Shown: positions 8,987 to 18,079 of the stretch, in pieces
Numbering within the stretch: position 1 is the first letter of the stretch
How the letters are laid out: each line of letters begins with the position of its first letter
NCBI GenBank assembly: GCA_963743275.1
Contig: CAVUPB010000008.1
Coordinates: 186,001-250,000, forward strand
Length of the DNA: 64,000 bases
Source of the DNA: JALYLC01 sp963743275
GTDB taxonomy: Bacteria; Actinomycetota; Thermoleophilia; Gaiellales; JALYLC01
Reading direction: 5' to 3'
Notes under the pieces: model-generated
Databases searched by the model: none
Seen by the model: only the letters and a program-made list of their open reading frames with translations
What the model was told of the DNA's origin: nothing
Made by a program: the position numbers and the translations under genes

Positions 8987-10159
8987 CTAGTGGCGCTTGT
9001 GCCGGCGCACGTCCTTCGGGCTCCAGAGCTTGACGTCGGCCGTCTTCTCGTAGGCCATCCCGTGCGGGTAGGAGATCAGCTCGACGTACGTGCCGAAGGG
9101 CGTGCCGAAGTAGTTGATCGACTGGCCCGCGGCCGGGCCGTCGGTCACGGGGAGCGGGCCCAGGAGGCGCCGGGCGCCGCGGCGGTGGCCGAGCTTGTCG
9201 GCGGCCTTCGCGATGTCGTCGACGTAGAACGCGAGGTGGTGTCCCGCGTAGCTCGAGTTGGCCGCGAAGCGCGTGTCCTGATCGGGCGCCGAGTACTGGA
9301 AGAGCTCGATGTTCGAGCCGTTGCGCACGCGCACGACGTTGATCTCCTCGATCACGGCGCGCGGGTTCACGTCCACGAGATCGCTCATGAGCGTGCCGGT
9401 CGGATCGGAGATCGGGCCGAAGCGCAGTGGCGCCTCGCCACCGAGGTTCTTCTCGAGCCACCTGCGGGCGAGCTTGATGTCGGGGACGGTGATGCCGACG
9501 TGGTCGAGGCCGAGCAGCCCCGGGATGCCGCGGTTGATCGCCTTCGCGCCGATGTCGTGCGCGCTCCAGAGCTTGCGCTTGGCGGTGGCCTCGTAGGCCA
9601 TGCCGTCGGGGTACGAGATGAGCTCGACGTAGGTGCCGAACGGCGCCTGGAAGTAGTTGATCGACTGGCCGGCGGCCGGCCCGCCCGTCACGGGGAAGGG
9701 CCCGAGCAGCTTGCGCACGCCCTTCGACTCCATGTAGGCCACGGCGACGTCGATGTCCTCGACGTAGAACGCGAGATGGTGGCCGCTGAAGTCGGAGTTC
9801 CGCGCCAGCCGCGTGTCCTGGTTGGGCGACGTGTACTCGAACAGCTCGATGTTCGAGCCCGTCCCGCAGCGCAGCATGTCGATCTCGGGGATCGTCGCGC
9901 GCGGGTCGACCTCGAGCAGGTCCTGCATGAACGTGCCGGTCGGGTCGCTGAACGGCCCGAACCTGAGCGGCGTCTGGCAGCCGATGACGTCCTCGAACCA
10001 CGCCCGCGCCTCTGCGATGTCGGGCACCGTGATGCCGACGTGGTCCATGCCGAGGACGCCGGGGACGGCGTGATCGTGCGCGAACGCCGCGGGTGCATCG
10101 GTCGCCAGCGCCGCGGCGCCGATCGCCGCCGCCTTGAGAGCATCGCGTCGCGTGAGCAT
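8987..10159 (-). CDS. Tat-exported protein with two VOC (glyoxalase-fold) domains
   Basis: A 390-aa protein that starts with a twin-arginine type leader (MLTRRDALKAAAIGAAALA, cleavage likely after AFA). Two tandem vicinal-oxygen-chelate domains follow, roughly residues 38-200 and 215-380. The repeats align block by block: LGMDHVGITVPDI/LGLDHVGITVPDI, GSNIELFEYTSP/GSNIELFQYSAP, GHHLAFYVEDI/GHHLAFYVDDI and GTYVELISYP in both. His and Glu metal ligands are kept in each half, so a metal-dependent lyase, isomerase or dioxygenase is possible; the substrate is unknown. The gene diverges from rtcB. Confidence 0.82.
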   Translation of the reverse strand: MLTRRDALKAAAIGAAALATDAPAAFAHDHAVPGVLGMDHVGITVPDIAEARAWFEDVIGCQTPLRFGPFSDPTGTFMQDLLEVDPRATIPEIDMLRCGTGSNIELFEYTSPNQDTRLARNSDFSGHHLAFYVEDIDVAVAYMESKGVRKLLGPFPVTGGPAAGQSINYFQAPFGTYVELISYPDGMAYEATAKRKLWSAHDIGAKAINRGIPGLLGLDHVGITVPDIKLARRWLEKNLGGEAPLRFGPISDPTGTLMSDLVDVNPRAVIEEINVVRVRNGSNIELFQYSAPDQDTRFAANSSYAGHHLAFYVDDIAKAADKLGHRRGARRLLGPLPVTDGPAAGQSINYFGTPFGTYVELISYPHGMAYEKTADVKLWSPKDVRRHKRH

Positions 10160-10274
10160 GGTGCCGCCTCCGTCCGGATCGCCGATGAGAGATCGTGCGT
10201 GCGATATTTGATCACGCCGGGCGGCGGCGCGCCGGGAAGGCGGCAGAACGGGCCCTTACGCTGTCGGGCAGATC

Positions 10275-10370
10275 GTGTCGAACCACGTCATCATCGGCGT
10301 CCCGGGCCTCAGCGAGGATCTGGCCCGGGCGCTCGACCGGCGCGCGCAGCTCGCCGTGGCGCGCGCATGA
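10275..10370 (+). CDS. Possible 31-aa leader ORF upstream of rtcB
   Basis: A short GTG-initiated frame (VSNHVIIGVPGLSEDLARAL...) ends in ATGA, overlapping the rtcB start. The overlap matches the coupling style of this genome, and the first residues look protein-like rather than shadow-like. It could equally be chance or the end of a longer broken gene. No family recognised. Confidence 0.25.
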   Translation: MSNHVIIGVPGLSEDLARALDRRAQLAVARA

Positions 10371-11767
10371 CGCGCGTGCGCGGAGACGACCTGATCGCGC
10401 TCGGCCTGGAGCAGGGCCCGGCCTTCGGCGTCGCGCTCAACGCCATGCCGCGAGCGGTGAAGCGGCTCGGGCGCGAACGCGCGCTCAGCGAGCTGCAGGC
10501 CGTCGTGGCCGCGCCTGGCGAGCACACGGGCCACGCCTACTTCGGCAAGGTCGCCGAGAAGCTGGTCGCCGGTCGCGCGAACGCCTTCGCCGAGCGCGAC
10601 GAGCCGGCGCCCTTCGCGTCGTGGTGCGCCGACGCCGAGCCGGGGGCGCTCAGCCAGATGCACAACGCCCTGCGGCTGCCCTCGGCCGTGCGCGGCGCGC
10701 TGATGCCCGACGCCCACCAGGGCTACGGCCTCCCGATCGGGGGCGTGCTCGCGACCGAGGGCACGGTCATCCCCTACGGCGTGGGCGTCGACATCGCGTG
10801 CCGCATGAAGCTGACGGTGCTCGACCTGCCCTGCGCGCTGCTCGACGAGCAGCCGGGCGTGCTCGAGCGCGCGCTCCTGCGCGAGACGCAGTTCGGCACC
10901 GGCAAGACGCTGCCGGAGCGCGCCGACCACGACGTCCTCGACGCCGGCCGCTGGGAGCTGACGCCGCTCGTGCGCGGCCTGCGCGAGAAGGCGGCCGGGC
11001 AGCTCGGCACGAGCGGCTCCGGCAACCACTTCGTGGAGTTCGGCCGGCTCGACCTCGCGGCGGACGACCTCGGGCTCGCGGCCGGCTCGTACCTCGCGCT
11101 CCTCTCGCACTCGGGCTCGCGCGGGCCCGGCGCCCAGATCGCGGGCCACTACACGCGGATCGCGCGCGCGCTGCACCCGGAGCTGCCGAAGGAGCTCTCG
11201 TACCTGGCCTGGCTCGACCTCGACTCGGAGGCCGGCCAGGAGTACTGGAGCGCCATGAACCTGATGGGAGCGTTCGCGGCCGCGAGCCACGAGGTCATCC
11301 ACGCGCGCATCGCGCGCGCCCTCCGCACGGGCGTCCTGGCCGACATCGAGAACCACCACAACTTCGCGTGGATCGAGCGCCATGACGGTCGCGACGTCGT
11401 CGTGCACCGCAAGGGCGCGACGCCGGCGGGCGCGGGCGTGCTCGGCGTGATCCCCGGCTCGATGGCCACGCCGGGCTTCGTCGTGCGCGGCCGCGGCTCG
11501 GCCGCGGGCCTCGACTCGGCGAGCCACGGCGCCGGTCGCGTCATGAGCCGCACGGCCGCGCGCAAGCGTTTCACGTGGAAGGAGGTGCGACCCCTGCTCG
11601 AGGCGGCGGGGGTGACGCTGCTCTCGGCCGGCATCGACGAGAACCCGCTCGTCTACAAGGACATCAACGAGGTGATCGCCGCCCAGAGCGACCTCGTCGA
11701 CGTCGTCGCGCGCTTCAGCCCGCGCATCGTGCGCATGGCGGATGCCGGCGAGAAGCCCGAGGACTGA
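10367..11767 (+). CDS. rtcB: RtcB-family RNA ligase
   Basis: A 466-aa RtcB protein. RtcB is a GTP- and Mn-dependent ligase joining 2',3'-cyclic phosphate (or 3'-phosphate) RNA ends to 5'-OH ends, in tRNA repair or splicing. Visible family motifs in order: LMPDAHQGYGLPIGGV, GVDIACRMK (metal Cys), GTSGSGNHFVEFG, the ENHHNFAW histidines, GSMATPGFVVRG, and SHGAGRVMSR with the histidine that is guanylylated. The length suits the family. No archease gene is adjacent. ATG start taken at the ATGA overlap with a tiny upstream frame. It converges on the RibD-like gene. Confidence 0.92.
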   Translation: MTRVRGDDLIALGLEQGPAFGVALNAMPRAVKRLGRERALSELQAVVAAPGEHTGHAYFGKVAEKLVAGRANAFAERDEPAPFASWCADAEPGALSQMHNALRLPSAVRGALMPDAHQGYGLPIGGVLATEGTVIPYGVGVDIACRMKLTVLDLPCALLDEQPGVLERALLRETQFGTGKTLPERADHDVLDAGRWELTPLVRGLREKAAGQLGTSGSGNHFVEFGRLDLAADDLGLAAGSYLALLSHSGSRGPGAQIAGHYTRIARALHPELPKELSYLAWLDLDSEAGQEYWSAMNLMGAFAAASHEVIHARIARALRTGVLADIENHHNFAWIERHDGRDVVVHRKGATPAGAGVLGVIPGSMATPGFVVRGRGSAAGLDSASHGAGRVMSRTAARKRFTWKEVRPLLEAAGVTLLSAGIDENPLVYKDINEVIAAQSDLVDVVARFSPRIVRMADAGEKPED

Positions 11768-11779
11768 GTGGCGCAACGT

Positions 11780-11794
11780 CGGGGTCAGACCCCG
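11780..11794. repeat. GGGGTCAGACCCC palindrome, copy 2
   Basis: The 13-base core plus one extra pair (C/G) lies 13 bases after the rtcB stop. It also contains the TGA stop codon of the convergent minus-strand reductase gene. The outer arms pair only loosely, so this is the weakest of the four copies. Confidence 0.7.
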
Positions 11795-12366
11795 TTCAGC
11801 GACTCCATCGGCCGGTAGACGTGGATCACGACGCCGTCGCCGACCGTCTTCGCCTCGCTCAGCTGCATCCGGCGCTTGCCGCTCGTCTCGCCGAAGAGGC
11901 GCTTGCCCGCGCCGATCACGAGCGGGAAGACCATCAGGCGCAGCTCGTCGACGAGGTCGTTCTCGATCAGCGCCTGCACGAGCTGGGCGCTGCCGTGCAC
12001 GACGACGTCGCCGCCCGGCGCGGCTCGCAGCCTCGCGACCTCGTCGACGAGGTCGCCGCTCAGCACCGTCGTGTTGTTCCACTCCGGCGCGGTGAGCGTC
12101 GACGAGACGACGTACTTGGGCATGCTGTTGAACTTGTCGGCGAACTCGCCGTCGCGCTCGGGCCAGGCCGCCGCGAAGCCCTCGTACGTCCTGCGGCCGA
12201 GCAGCAGCGCCTCGGCGCCCATCGTCTCGTCGAGCTTGAACTGCATGCCCTCGTCGCCCTGGCCGATCTCGAAGACCCAGCCTCCGCGAGCGAATTCCTC
12301 GCCTCCGCCGGGCGCCTCCATGACGCCGTCGAGCGAGATGAACTCCGTTACCACGATGCGGCCCAT
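11785..12366 (-). CDS. RibD C-terminal-domain (dihydrofolate reductase-fold) protein
   Basis: A 193-aa stand-alone RibD-C/DHFR-like reductase. It opens with MGRIVVTEFISLDGVMEAPG, followed by LLGRRTYEGFAAAWP, KYVVSSTL, GGDVVVHGSAQLVQALIEND and VFPLVIGAGKRLFGE. These match the NADPH-binding fold of the actinobacterial YyaP/YwjB-like group. The true substrate of this group is generally unknown; a pterin or riboflavin precursor role cannot be assigned. Its stop lies inside a GGGGTCAGACCCC palindrome, so the last residues (NGV) are encoded by the repeat. Confidence 0.85.
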   Translation of the reverse strand: MGRIVVTEFISLDGVMEAPGGGEEFARGGWVFEIGQGDEGMQFKLDETMGAEALLLGRRTYEGFAAAWPERDGEFADKFNSMPKYVVSSTLTAPEWNNTTVLSGDLVDEVARLRAAPGGDVVVHGSAQLVQALIENDLVDELRLMVFPLVIGAGKRLFGETSGKRRMQLSEAKTVGDGVVIHVYRPMESLNGV

Positions 12367-12576
12367 TACGATGCTCCTGTGCGTGTCGGTTGCTGCTCGA
12401 TCGCTCACCGGGTGACCGGGCGACACCGCATAGACCGTTCGGACAACCGGAAACTCATCGGTCGCGCACGGGCGCCGCGCCGATCCTACGGCCGGGACGG
12501 AAGCCACGGGAAAGCCGCAGGCCGGACGCGCGGGTTCGCGGATGTCGGCCTCCGCGACCGGCGGCAGGATGCGGGA

Positions 12577-12846
12577 ATGGCTGCGACGCCCGTGTCCTCT
12601 CCCATCGTGCACTGCCGCGTGTGCGCGAGCCCGCTGCTCCAGCCGCTCGGAGTCGCCGGGCCGATCGACGGGCTGTCCGTGGTCTCGTGCTATTGCCCGG
12701 ACTGCGAATGCAGCGACGTCGTCGTCGCCGAGGAGCTCGCCGTCGAGCTGTGGCTGCTGCGCGAGGAGCGGCTCGCGGTCTCGCTCGAAGCGAGCGCCGA
12801 CGCGCTCGCGATGGAGTTCGCGCTGACGCGAGCCGCGTCGCAGTGA
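12577..12846 (+). CDS. Small zinc-ribbon-like protein
   Basis: An 89-aa protein with two cysteine pairs (CRVC at 13-16 and CYCPDC at 38-43) that could bind one zinc, followed by an acidic helical tail. No family recognised. The stop overlaps the GTG of the Lon-like gene (GTGA), so it is probably translationally coupled and might be an adaptor or regulator of that protease; this is guesswork from position. The ATG at 12577 is the only start compatible with the cysteine-bearing frame. Confidence 0.6.
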   Translation: MAATPVSSPIVHCRVCASPLLQPLGVAGPIDGLSVVSCYCPDCECSDVVVAEELAVELWLLREERLAVSLEASADALAMEFALTRAASQ

Positions 12847-15293
12847 GCGCCGCGCCGCGAGTGCCGCTGGCGGAGCGCCGGCCGGACCTGGTGCTCGCGC
12901 CCGGGCAGCTGCGCCGCGCCTGCTCGGCCGACGCCTTCGACTTCGCGTCCACGGCCGATGTCGCCGGGGCCGCGGGCATGGTGGGCCAGGAGCGTGCGCT
13001 CGAGGCGCTGGAGCTCGGTCTCTCGCTGCGGCGGCCCGGCTACCACGTGTTCGTCTCGGGCGCCGAGGGCACCGGCCGTTCGAGCGCCGTGGCGGCCGCG
13101 CTCGCGGAGATCGCGCCGGCGCTGCCCGTGCCGCCGGACCAGGTCTACGTCCACCGCTTCGACGACGCCGAGCGCCCGCATCTGCTGACCCTCCCGGCCG
13201 GGCAGGGGCGCAAGCTCGCGGCCGCCGTCGACGAGGTGCGCGAGCAATTGCGCACGCGCATCCCCGCCCTGCTCGAGAACCGCGAGCTGGAGCACCGGCG
13301 CGAGGCCGTGTCGCAGCGCTACGCGCGCGAGAACGACGACAGCCTCTCCAAGCTGCGTGCGCGCCTCGCAAAGGGCGGCATGGGCCTCGTCCAGGTCGCG
13401 ATCGGCCCGGGCCTGATCGTGCCCGACGTCGCGCCCTTGCGCGGGACCGAGCCGGTGCCGCCCGAGGAGATCGAGGCGACGCTTCCGGCCCGCGGGCGCG
13501 CGGCCTTCCGGCGGCGGCTCGAGGAGGCCCAGCACGACGTGCGTGAGCACGTGCGCGAGGTGCGCGAGCGCCAGCGCGCCTTCGCGCACGAGGTGCGGGC
13601 GCTCGTCGCCGACGCCGCGCAGGCGCTCGTCGCGGACGAGTTGCGCGAGGTACGGGCGGCGTTCCCCGAAGGGGACGTCGCGGCCTTCCTCTCGGAGATC
13701 GCAGCCGACGCCGTGGCGACCGCGGTCGCACTCGGCGAGACGCCCACGCCCGAGTTGCTCGCGCTCCGCCTCGAGCGCTACCGCGTCAACGTGGTGGCCG
13801 ATCGGTCCGAGCTCGCGGGGGCTCCGATCCTGGTCGAGGACTACCCGACGCATCACAACCTCGTGGGCACGGTCGAGCGCGTCTCCGGCGGCGGCCCGTT
13901 CGCGTGGAGCGCCGACGCGACCACGATCCGCGCCGGCAGCCTCGTGCGCGCCGACGGCGGCTTCCTCGTGCTGCGCGCCGCCGACGTGCTGACCGAGCCC
14001 GGCGCCTGGGCGGCGCTCAAGCGGGTGGCGCTGTCGGGTGTGCTGGAGCTCGGTTCCGCGTCGACGACGATGCTCGGCCTGCCGCGCTCGCTCGAGCCGG
14101 ATCCCGTGCCGCTCGACGTCAAGCTCGTGCTCGTGGGCGACCGGCAGCTGCACGACCTGCTGTACGCGTTCGACTCCGACTTCCGCAAGCTCTTCGGCGT
14201 CCGCGCCGAGTTCGCCTCCGACGTTCCGCGCACGGCCGACGCGCAGCGCTCGTACGCGGCCGTCGTGGCCGCCGCCTGCGAGCGCGAGCACCTGCCCGCG
14301 GCCGACTCCGAGGCTGTCGCCGCCCTCGTCGAGGAGGGCGCGGCCCTCGCCGGCCACGGCGGCCGGCTGACCGCGCGCTTCTCCGAGATCGTCGGCATCC
14401 TGCGCGAGGCCGCGTTCTGGGCCGAGCGCCGCGGCGCGCCGCAGATCCAGCGCGCCGACATCGAGGAGGCGCTTCAGCGCCGGCACCGGCGCGACGGCGG
14501 GATCGAGGAGCGCATCCAGGAGCTGCTGCTGGACGGCACGCTGCTGATCGACACGAGCGGCGCGTCCGTCGGCCAGGTCAACGCGCTCTCGGTCTACGAC
14601 CTCGGGTACACGTCGTTCGGCAAGCCGACGCGTATCACGGCATCGGCCTCGCCCGGGCGCGGCGGGATCGTGAACGTCGAGCGCGAGGCGCGGCTCTCGG
14701 GCGGGATCTACGACAAGGGCGTGATGATCATCAGCGGCTTCCTGCGCCGGCGCCATGCGGGCTCCGGGCCGCTGCCGCTGACGGCGAGCCTGACGTTCGA
14801 GCAGTCGTACGCCGGCGTCGACGGCGACTCCGCGTCGATCGCGGAGGTCGTCGCGCTCGTCTCGGAGCTCTCGGGCTTCCCGGTCGAGAACGGGCTCGCG
14901 ATCACCGGGTCGATCAACCAGCACGGCGAGGTGCAGGCCGTGGGCGGCGTCAACGAGAAGATCCGCGGCTGGTACGCGCTCTGCCGCGCACGCGAGCAGG
15001 ACGGCCACGCCGTGCTGCTCCCGGCCGCGAACGCCGCAGACCTCATGCTCGAGCGCGAGCTCGTGGCCGACGTCGAGGCGGGGAACTTCCGCGTCTTCGC
15101 GGTGCGCCACGTCGACGAGGCACTCGAGATCGCGCTCGGCCTGCCGATCGAGCAGATCGACGAGGCGGTGCGCGCGCGTCTCGAGGAATTCGCGAGCACC
15201 TTGCGCGATGCGCCCGACGACGGACGCCTCGCCGAGGTGACGGCGCTGCGGCCCGAGCCGCCCCCGCCGGCGCCGCCGCCGAAGCGCCGCTGA
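12843..15293 (+). CDS. LonB/LonH-type ATP-dependent protease (AAA_32 + Lon_C)
   Basis: An 816-aa member of the atypical Lon group. The N-terminal half has an AAA_32 ATPase with Walker A-like GAEGTGRSS, where Arg replaces the usual Lys as is seen in some of this group. A coiled-coil insertion lies at about 140-270. The C-terminal Lon protease domain carries the Ser-Lys dyad, Ser663 in VDGDSAS and Lys706 in GGVNEKIRG. A Pro-rich tail ends it. It likely degrades unfolded or regulatory proteins in the cytoplasm. GTG start overlapping the zinc-ribbon gene; an Acr3 gene begins directly after its stop. Confidence 0.87.
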   Translation: MSAAPRVPLAERRPDLVLAPGQLRRACSADAFDFASTADVAGAAGMVGQERALEALELGLSLRRPGYHVFVSGAEGTGRSSAVAAALAEIAPALPVPPDQVYVHRFDDAERPHLLTLPAGQGRKLAAAVDEVREQLRTRIPALLENRELEHRREAVSQRYARENDDSLSKLRARLAKGGMGLVQVAIGPGLIVPDVAPLRGTEPVPPEEIEATLPARGRAAFRRRLEEAQHDVREHVREVRERQRAFAHEVRALVADAAQALVADELREVRAAFPEGDVAAFLSEIAADAVATAVALGETPTPELLALRLERYRVNVVADRSELAGAPILVEDYPTHHNLVGTVERVSGGGPFAWSADATTIRAGSLVRADGGFLVLRAADVLTEPGAWAALKRVALSGVLELGSASTTMLGLPRSLEPDPVPLDVKLVLVGDRQLHDLLYAFDSDFRKLFGVRAEFASDVPRTADAQRSYAAVVAAACEREHLPAADSEAVAALVEEGAALAGHGGRLTARFSEIVGILREAAFWAERRGAPQIQRADIEEALQRRHRRDGGIEERIQELLLDGTLLIDTSGASVGQVNALSVYDLGYTSFGKPTRITASASPGRGGIVNVEREARLSGGIYDKGVMIISGFLRRRHAGSGPLPLTASLTFEQSYAGVDGDSASIAEVVALVSELSGFPVENGLAITGSINQHGEVQAVGGVNEKIRGWYALCRAREQDGHAVLLPAANAADLMLERELVADVEAGNFRVFAVRHVDEALEIALGLPIEQIDEAVRARLEEFASTLRDAPDDGRLAEVTALRPEPPPPAPPPKRR

Positions 15294-15294
15294 G

Positions 15295-16380
15295 ATGGGC
15301 GCAGCCGCCGCGCGCGCAGACGAGACAGCGGTCATCCGACGGCTCTCGACGCTCGACCGGTTCCTGCCGCTCTGGATCGCGGTGGCGATGGCGGCAGGGC
15401 TCGGCCTGGGCGCGCTCATCCCGGGCCTCAACGACGCGCTCGACACGCTGCGCGTCGGCACCGTGAGCCTGCCGATCGCGCTCGGGCTGCTCGTGATGAT
15501 GTACCCGGTGCTCGCGCGCGTGCGCTACGAGGAGCTCGGCGGCCTCGGCCGCGAGTGGCGCCTGTTCGGCGCCTCGCTCGTGCTCAACTGGATCATCGGG
15601 CCGGCCCTCATGTTCGCGCTGGCCTGGCTGCTCCTGCCCGACCAGCCCGAGTACCGCACCGGGCTCATCATCGTCGGGCTCGCGCGCTGCATCGCGATGG
15701 TGCTGATCTGGAGCGACCTCGCGTGCGCGGACGCCGAGGCCACGGCGCTCCTGGTCGCGCTCAACTCGCTCTTCCAGATCGCGGCCTACTCGCTGCTCGG
15801 CTGGTTCTACCTGACGCTGCTGCCGGGCTGGCTGGGCCTCGACACGCAGGGCTTCGAGGTCGGCATCTGGGAGGTCGCGCGCACGGTGCTGATCTTCCTC
15901 GGCATCCCGCTCGCGGCCGGCTACGTCACCCGCCGCGTCGGCATCCGCCGCCGCGGGCGGGCCTGGTACGAGGAGACGTTCCTGCCGCGCATCGGGCCGG
16001 TCGCGCTCTACGGCCTGCTCTTCACGATCGTGCTGCTGTTCGCGATCCAGGGCGATGCGATCACGTCCAAGCCGTTCGACGTCGCCCGCATCGCGCTGCC
16101 GCTGCTCGCGTACTTCGCGCTCATGTTCGGCGTGAGCTTCTACGGCGGGAAGCTGATCGGGCTCTCCTATCCGCGCACCGCGACGCTCGCGTTCACGGCC
16201 GCGTCCAACAACTTCGAGCTGGCGATCGCGGTCGCGGTGGGCGTCTTCGGCGCGACCTCGGGACAGGCCCTGGCCGGCGTCGTCGGGCCGCTGATCGAGG
16301 TGCCCGTGCTCGTGGGGCTCGTCTACGTCGCGCTGTGGCTGCGACCGCGGCTCACATTCGCGCCCGTGCGCGGCGGATGA
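15295..16380 (+). CDS. acr3: Acr3-family arsenite efflux transporter
   Basis: A 361-aa, ten-helix membrane protein of the bile/arsenite/riboflavin transporter superfamily, closest to Acr3. The conserved GLARCIAMVLIWSDLACAD, with the essential cysteine in helix four, is present, as is TLAFTAASNNFELAIAVAVG. Acr3 exports arsenite (and sometimes antimonite), driven by the proton gradient. It starts one base after the Lon-like stop region, so it is probably co-transcribed with it; no arsenate reductase or arsenic-type ArsR is next to it. The first 17 residues are a polar leader before helix one. Confidence 0.9.
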   Translation: MGAAAARADETAVIRRLSTLDRFLPLWIAVAMAAGLGLGALIPGLNDALDTLRVGTVSLPIALGLLVMMYPVLARVRYEELGGLGREWRLFGASLVLNWIIGPALMFALAWLLLPDQPEYRTGLIIVGLARCIAMVLIWSDLACADAEATALLVALNSLFQIAAYSLLGWFYLTLLPGWLGLDTQGFEVGIWEVARTVLIFLGIPLAAGYVTRRVGIRRRGRAWYEETFLPRIGPVALYGLLFTIVLLFAIQGDAITSKPFDVARIALPLLAYFALMFGVSFYGGKLIGLSYPRTATLAFTAASNNFELAIAVAVGVFGATSGQALAGVVGPLIEVPVLVGLVYVALWLRPRLTFAPVRGG

Positions 16381-16537
16381 GGCCTCAGGCGGGCCGCTGG
16401 AAGAGTCCCGTCCGGATCGGCGGCGTAGACCGCGAGCCGGCCCGCGACGCCGCGGCCGGTCTCGGCGAGCCCGAGGGCGTCGCGCCAGAACGCGAGCGCC
16501 CGATATGTGATCGAGCGCGGCGCCGCCCACCCGCGGA
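16381..16537. other. Short region without an assignable gene
   Basis: Between the Acr3 stop and the ferredoxin stop. One minus-strand frame contains the VOC-like snippet ALAFWRDALGLAE, but there is no start or complete domain, so I assign nothing. Confidence 0.4.
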
Positions 16538-16729
16538 CTACCGGTCGGCGATGGAGAGCGCGCCGACGGGGCAGGTGGCGCAGAGCCGCTTCGCGCGCCC
16601 CTCGTCGAGCTCTGCGAGGAGCATGCGGGCCGTGCCGTGCTCGTCGAGCTCGATCGCCTCGGGGTCGAGCGCGATGCACTCGCCGGAGCCGATGCAGGTG
16701 TCCTCATCCACGATCACTTGGACGTTCAT
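16538..16729 (-). CDS. Small [3Fe-4S]/[4Fe-4S] ferredoxin of the P450-partner type
   Basis: A 63-aa ferredoxin with the pattern CIGSGEC ... CATCPVGAL. The middle position where a fourth Cys would sit in a 4Fe cluster is Gly or Ser, so a [3Fe-4S] cluster is expected. Such small acidic ferredoxins pass electrons from an FAD reductase to cytochromes P450 or Rieske oxygenases. The reductase gene lies 26 bases upstream in the same direction. No P450 is in the window. Confidence 0.88.
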   Translation of the reverse strand: MNVQVIVDEDTCIGSGECIALDPEAIELDEHGTARMLLAELDEGRAKRLCATCPVGALSIADR

Positions 16730-16755
16730 GGTCGTCGCTTCCTTCGCTCGAGTGG

Positions 16756-17886
16756 TCACACGGTCGTCATGCCCGAGGCGAGCAGCTCGCGGGCCTCGGT
16801 GAGGCGGGCCGGTGCGTTCAGGAAGAGGACGCACGCGGGAGCGCCGTCCTCGTCGCAGCCGACGGAGAGGCCGTCCTGGTCGCGCCAGGCGACGGCCGCG
16901 TCGACGAGGCCGACCTGCTGGATGCGCAGCGGCCCGATGTCGCTGAAGTAGTAGGGGTCGCGCGTGTACGGGGCGGACGAGCCCAGGATCGACTCGGCGA
17001 CGTGCCGGCCGCTCCAGAGCGCGTGGTCCCAGTGCGGGATGCCGATGCGCCCGAAGCGCGGATGCGGGAACGACACGCAGTCGCCGCATGCCCACAGGCG
17101 CTCGCGGCCGATCACGCGCAACTGCTCGTCGGCGGGCATCGTGAGCGCGCGCGCGTCGGCACCCGCCAGCTCGGGCGGCAGGCTCGTGCGGAAGCCCGCG
17201 GCCGAGACGACGACGTCGCACTCGATGTCGCCGTGGGTCGAGGTCCGCACGACGGCGCCGGAGTCGCCGTAGTCGACGCGGTCGATCGCGCACGAGCCGG
17301 CGAAGCGCACGCCGAGCGCGTCGAGCGCCGCCCTGCCGGCCTCCGAGACGCGCGGGAGGAAGCGCGCGAGCGGGCGGTCGAGCATGTCGAGCAGCGTGAC
17401 GTCGTGCGCGCCGGCGAGCGTCGCAGCCGTCTCGGTCCCGATCAGCCCGGCGCCCACGACGACGACGCGCCTGCCGGGCGTGACGAGGCGCCGGACGAGC
17501 GACTCGAGGCCGGCGGCGGTGGTGTTCTCCTCGGCCCGCTCGAATCCGGGCACGGGCGGCTTCGGATAGCGCAGACCGGTGGCCCACACGAGCACCGGCG
17601 CCTCGAGCTCGCCGGGAGGGCCGCCGGACGAGGGGGTGACGACCAGGCGCCGGCGGTCGAGGTCGCACTCCGTGACGACGCCGTCGAGGTGCTCGATCCC
17701 GCGCTCGGCGAGCTTCGCCGCGTCGGCCAGGATCGGCACGCGCCCGGTCGTGAGCGCGCGCTTGGAGAGCGGCGGGCGGTCGTGCGGCAGGCCCGGGCCG
17801 ATCATCGTCACGCGCACGCCTCGCTCGGCGAGGCGGGCGGCGCACGCAAACCCGGAGACGCCGTTGCCGACGATCACGACCTTCAT
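16756..17886 (-). CDS. FAD-dependent ferredoxin reductase
   Basis: A 376-aa flavoprotein of the putidaredoxin-reductase/rubredoxin-reductase family. It begins KVVIVGNGVSGFACAARL (FAD Rossmann fold). The NAD(P)H Rossmann motif VVVVGAGLIGTETAATLAG lies near residue 145, and the second FAD motif LWACGDCVSFPHP near 265. A C-terminal reductase-type domain closes it. I place the start at the ATG just before the FAD fold; a GTG two codons earlier is possible. With the ferredoxin it forms an electron-transfer pair, probably for an oxygenase encoded elsewhere. Confidence 0.88.
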   Translation of the reverse strand: MKVVIVGNGVSGFACAARLAERGVRVTMIGPGLPHDRPPLSKRALTTGRVPILADAAKLAERGIEHLDGVVTECDLDRRRLVVTPSSGGPPGELEAPVLVWATGLRYPKPPVPGFERAEENTTAAGLESLVRRLVTPGRRVVVVGAGLIGTETAATLAGAHDVTLLDMLDRPLARFLPRVSEAGRAALDALGVRFAGSCAIDRVDYGDSGAVVRTSTHGDIECDVVVSAAGFRTSLPPELAGADARALTMPADEQLRVIGRERLWACGDCVSFPHPRFGRIGIPHWDHALWSGRHVAESILGSSAPYTRDPYYFSDIGPLRIQQVGLVDAAVAWRDQDGLSVGCDEDGAPACVLFLNAPARLTEARELLASGMTTV

Positions 17887-18079
17887 GGGCACATCTAAGC
17901 GGCCCGCGGGCCCGCCCGCATCCGCGTCTTCACGCCCGCGGCGACGGGAAACCCGCAGCGACGACGCGGGCCGCTCCCGATGCCCCTGCGGCCTCGCCTG
18001 GAGACGATTGGATGACAGACACCGGGGTCGCCGCGTGAAGGGTTACGTGCGACGCCCGCACCCGATCCGGGAGGATCCC

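Noticed and set aside
16323..16679. Possible VOC or P450 remnant opposite the Acr3 end
   Set aside because: Only a 13-residue look-alike; no start, domain or conserved residues.
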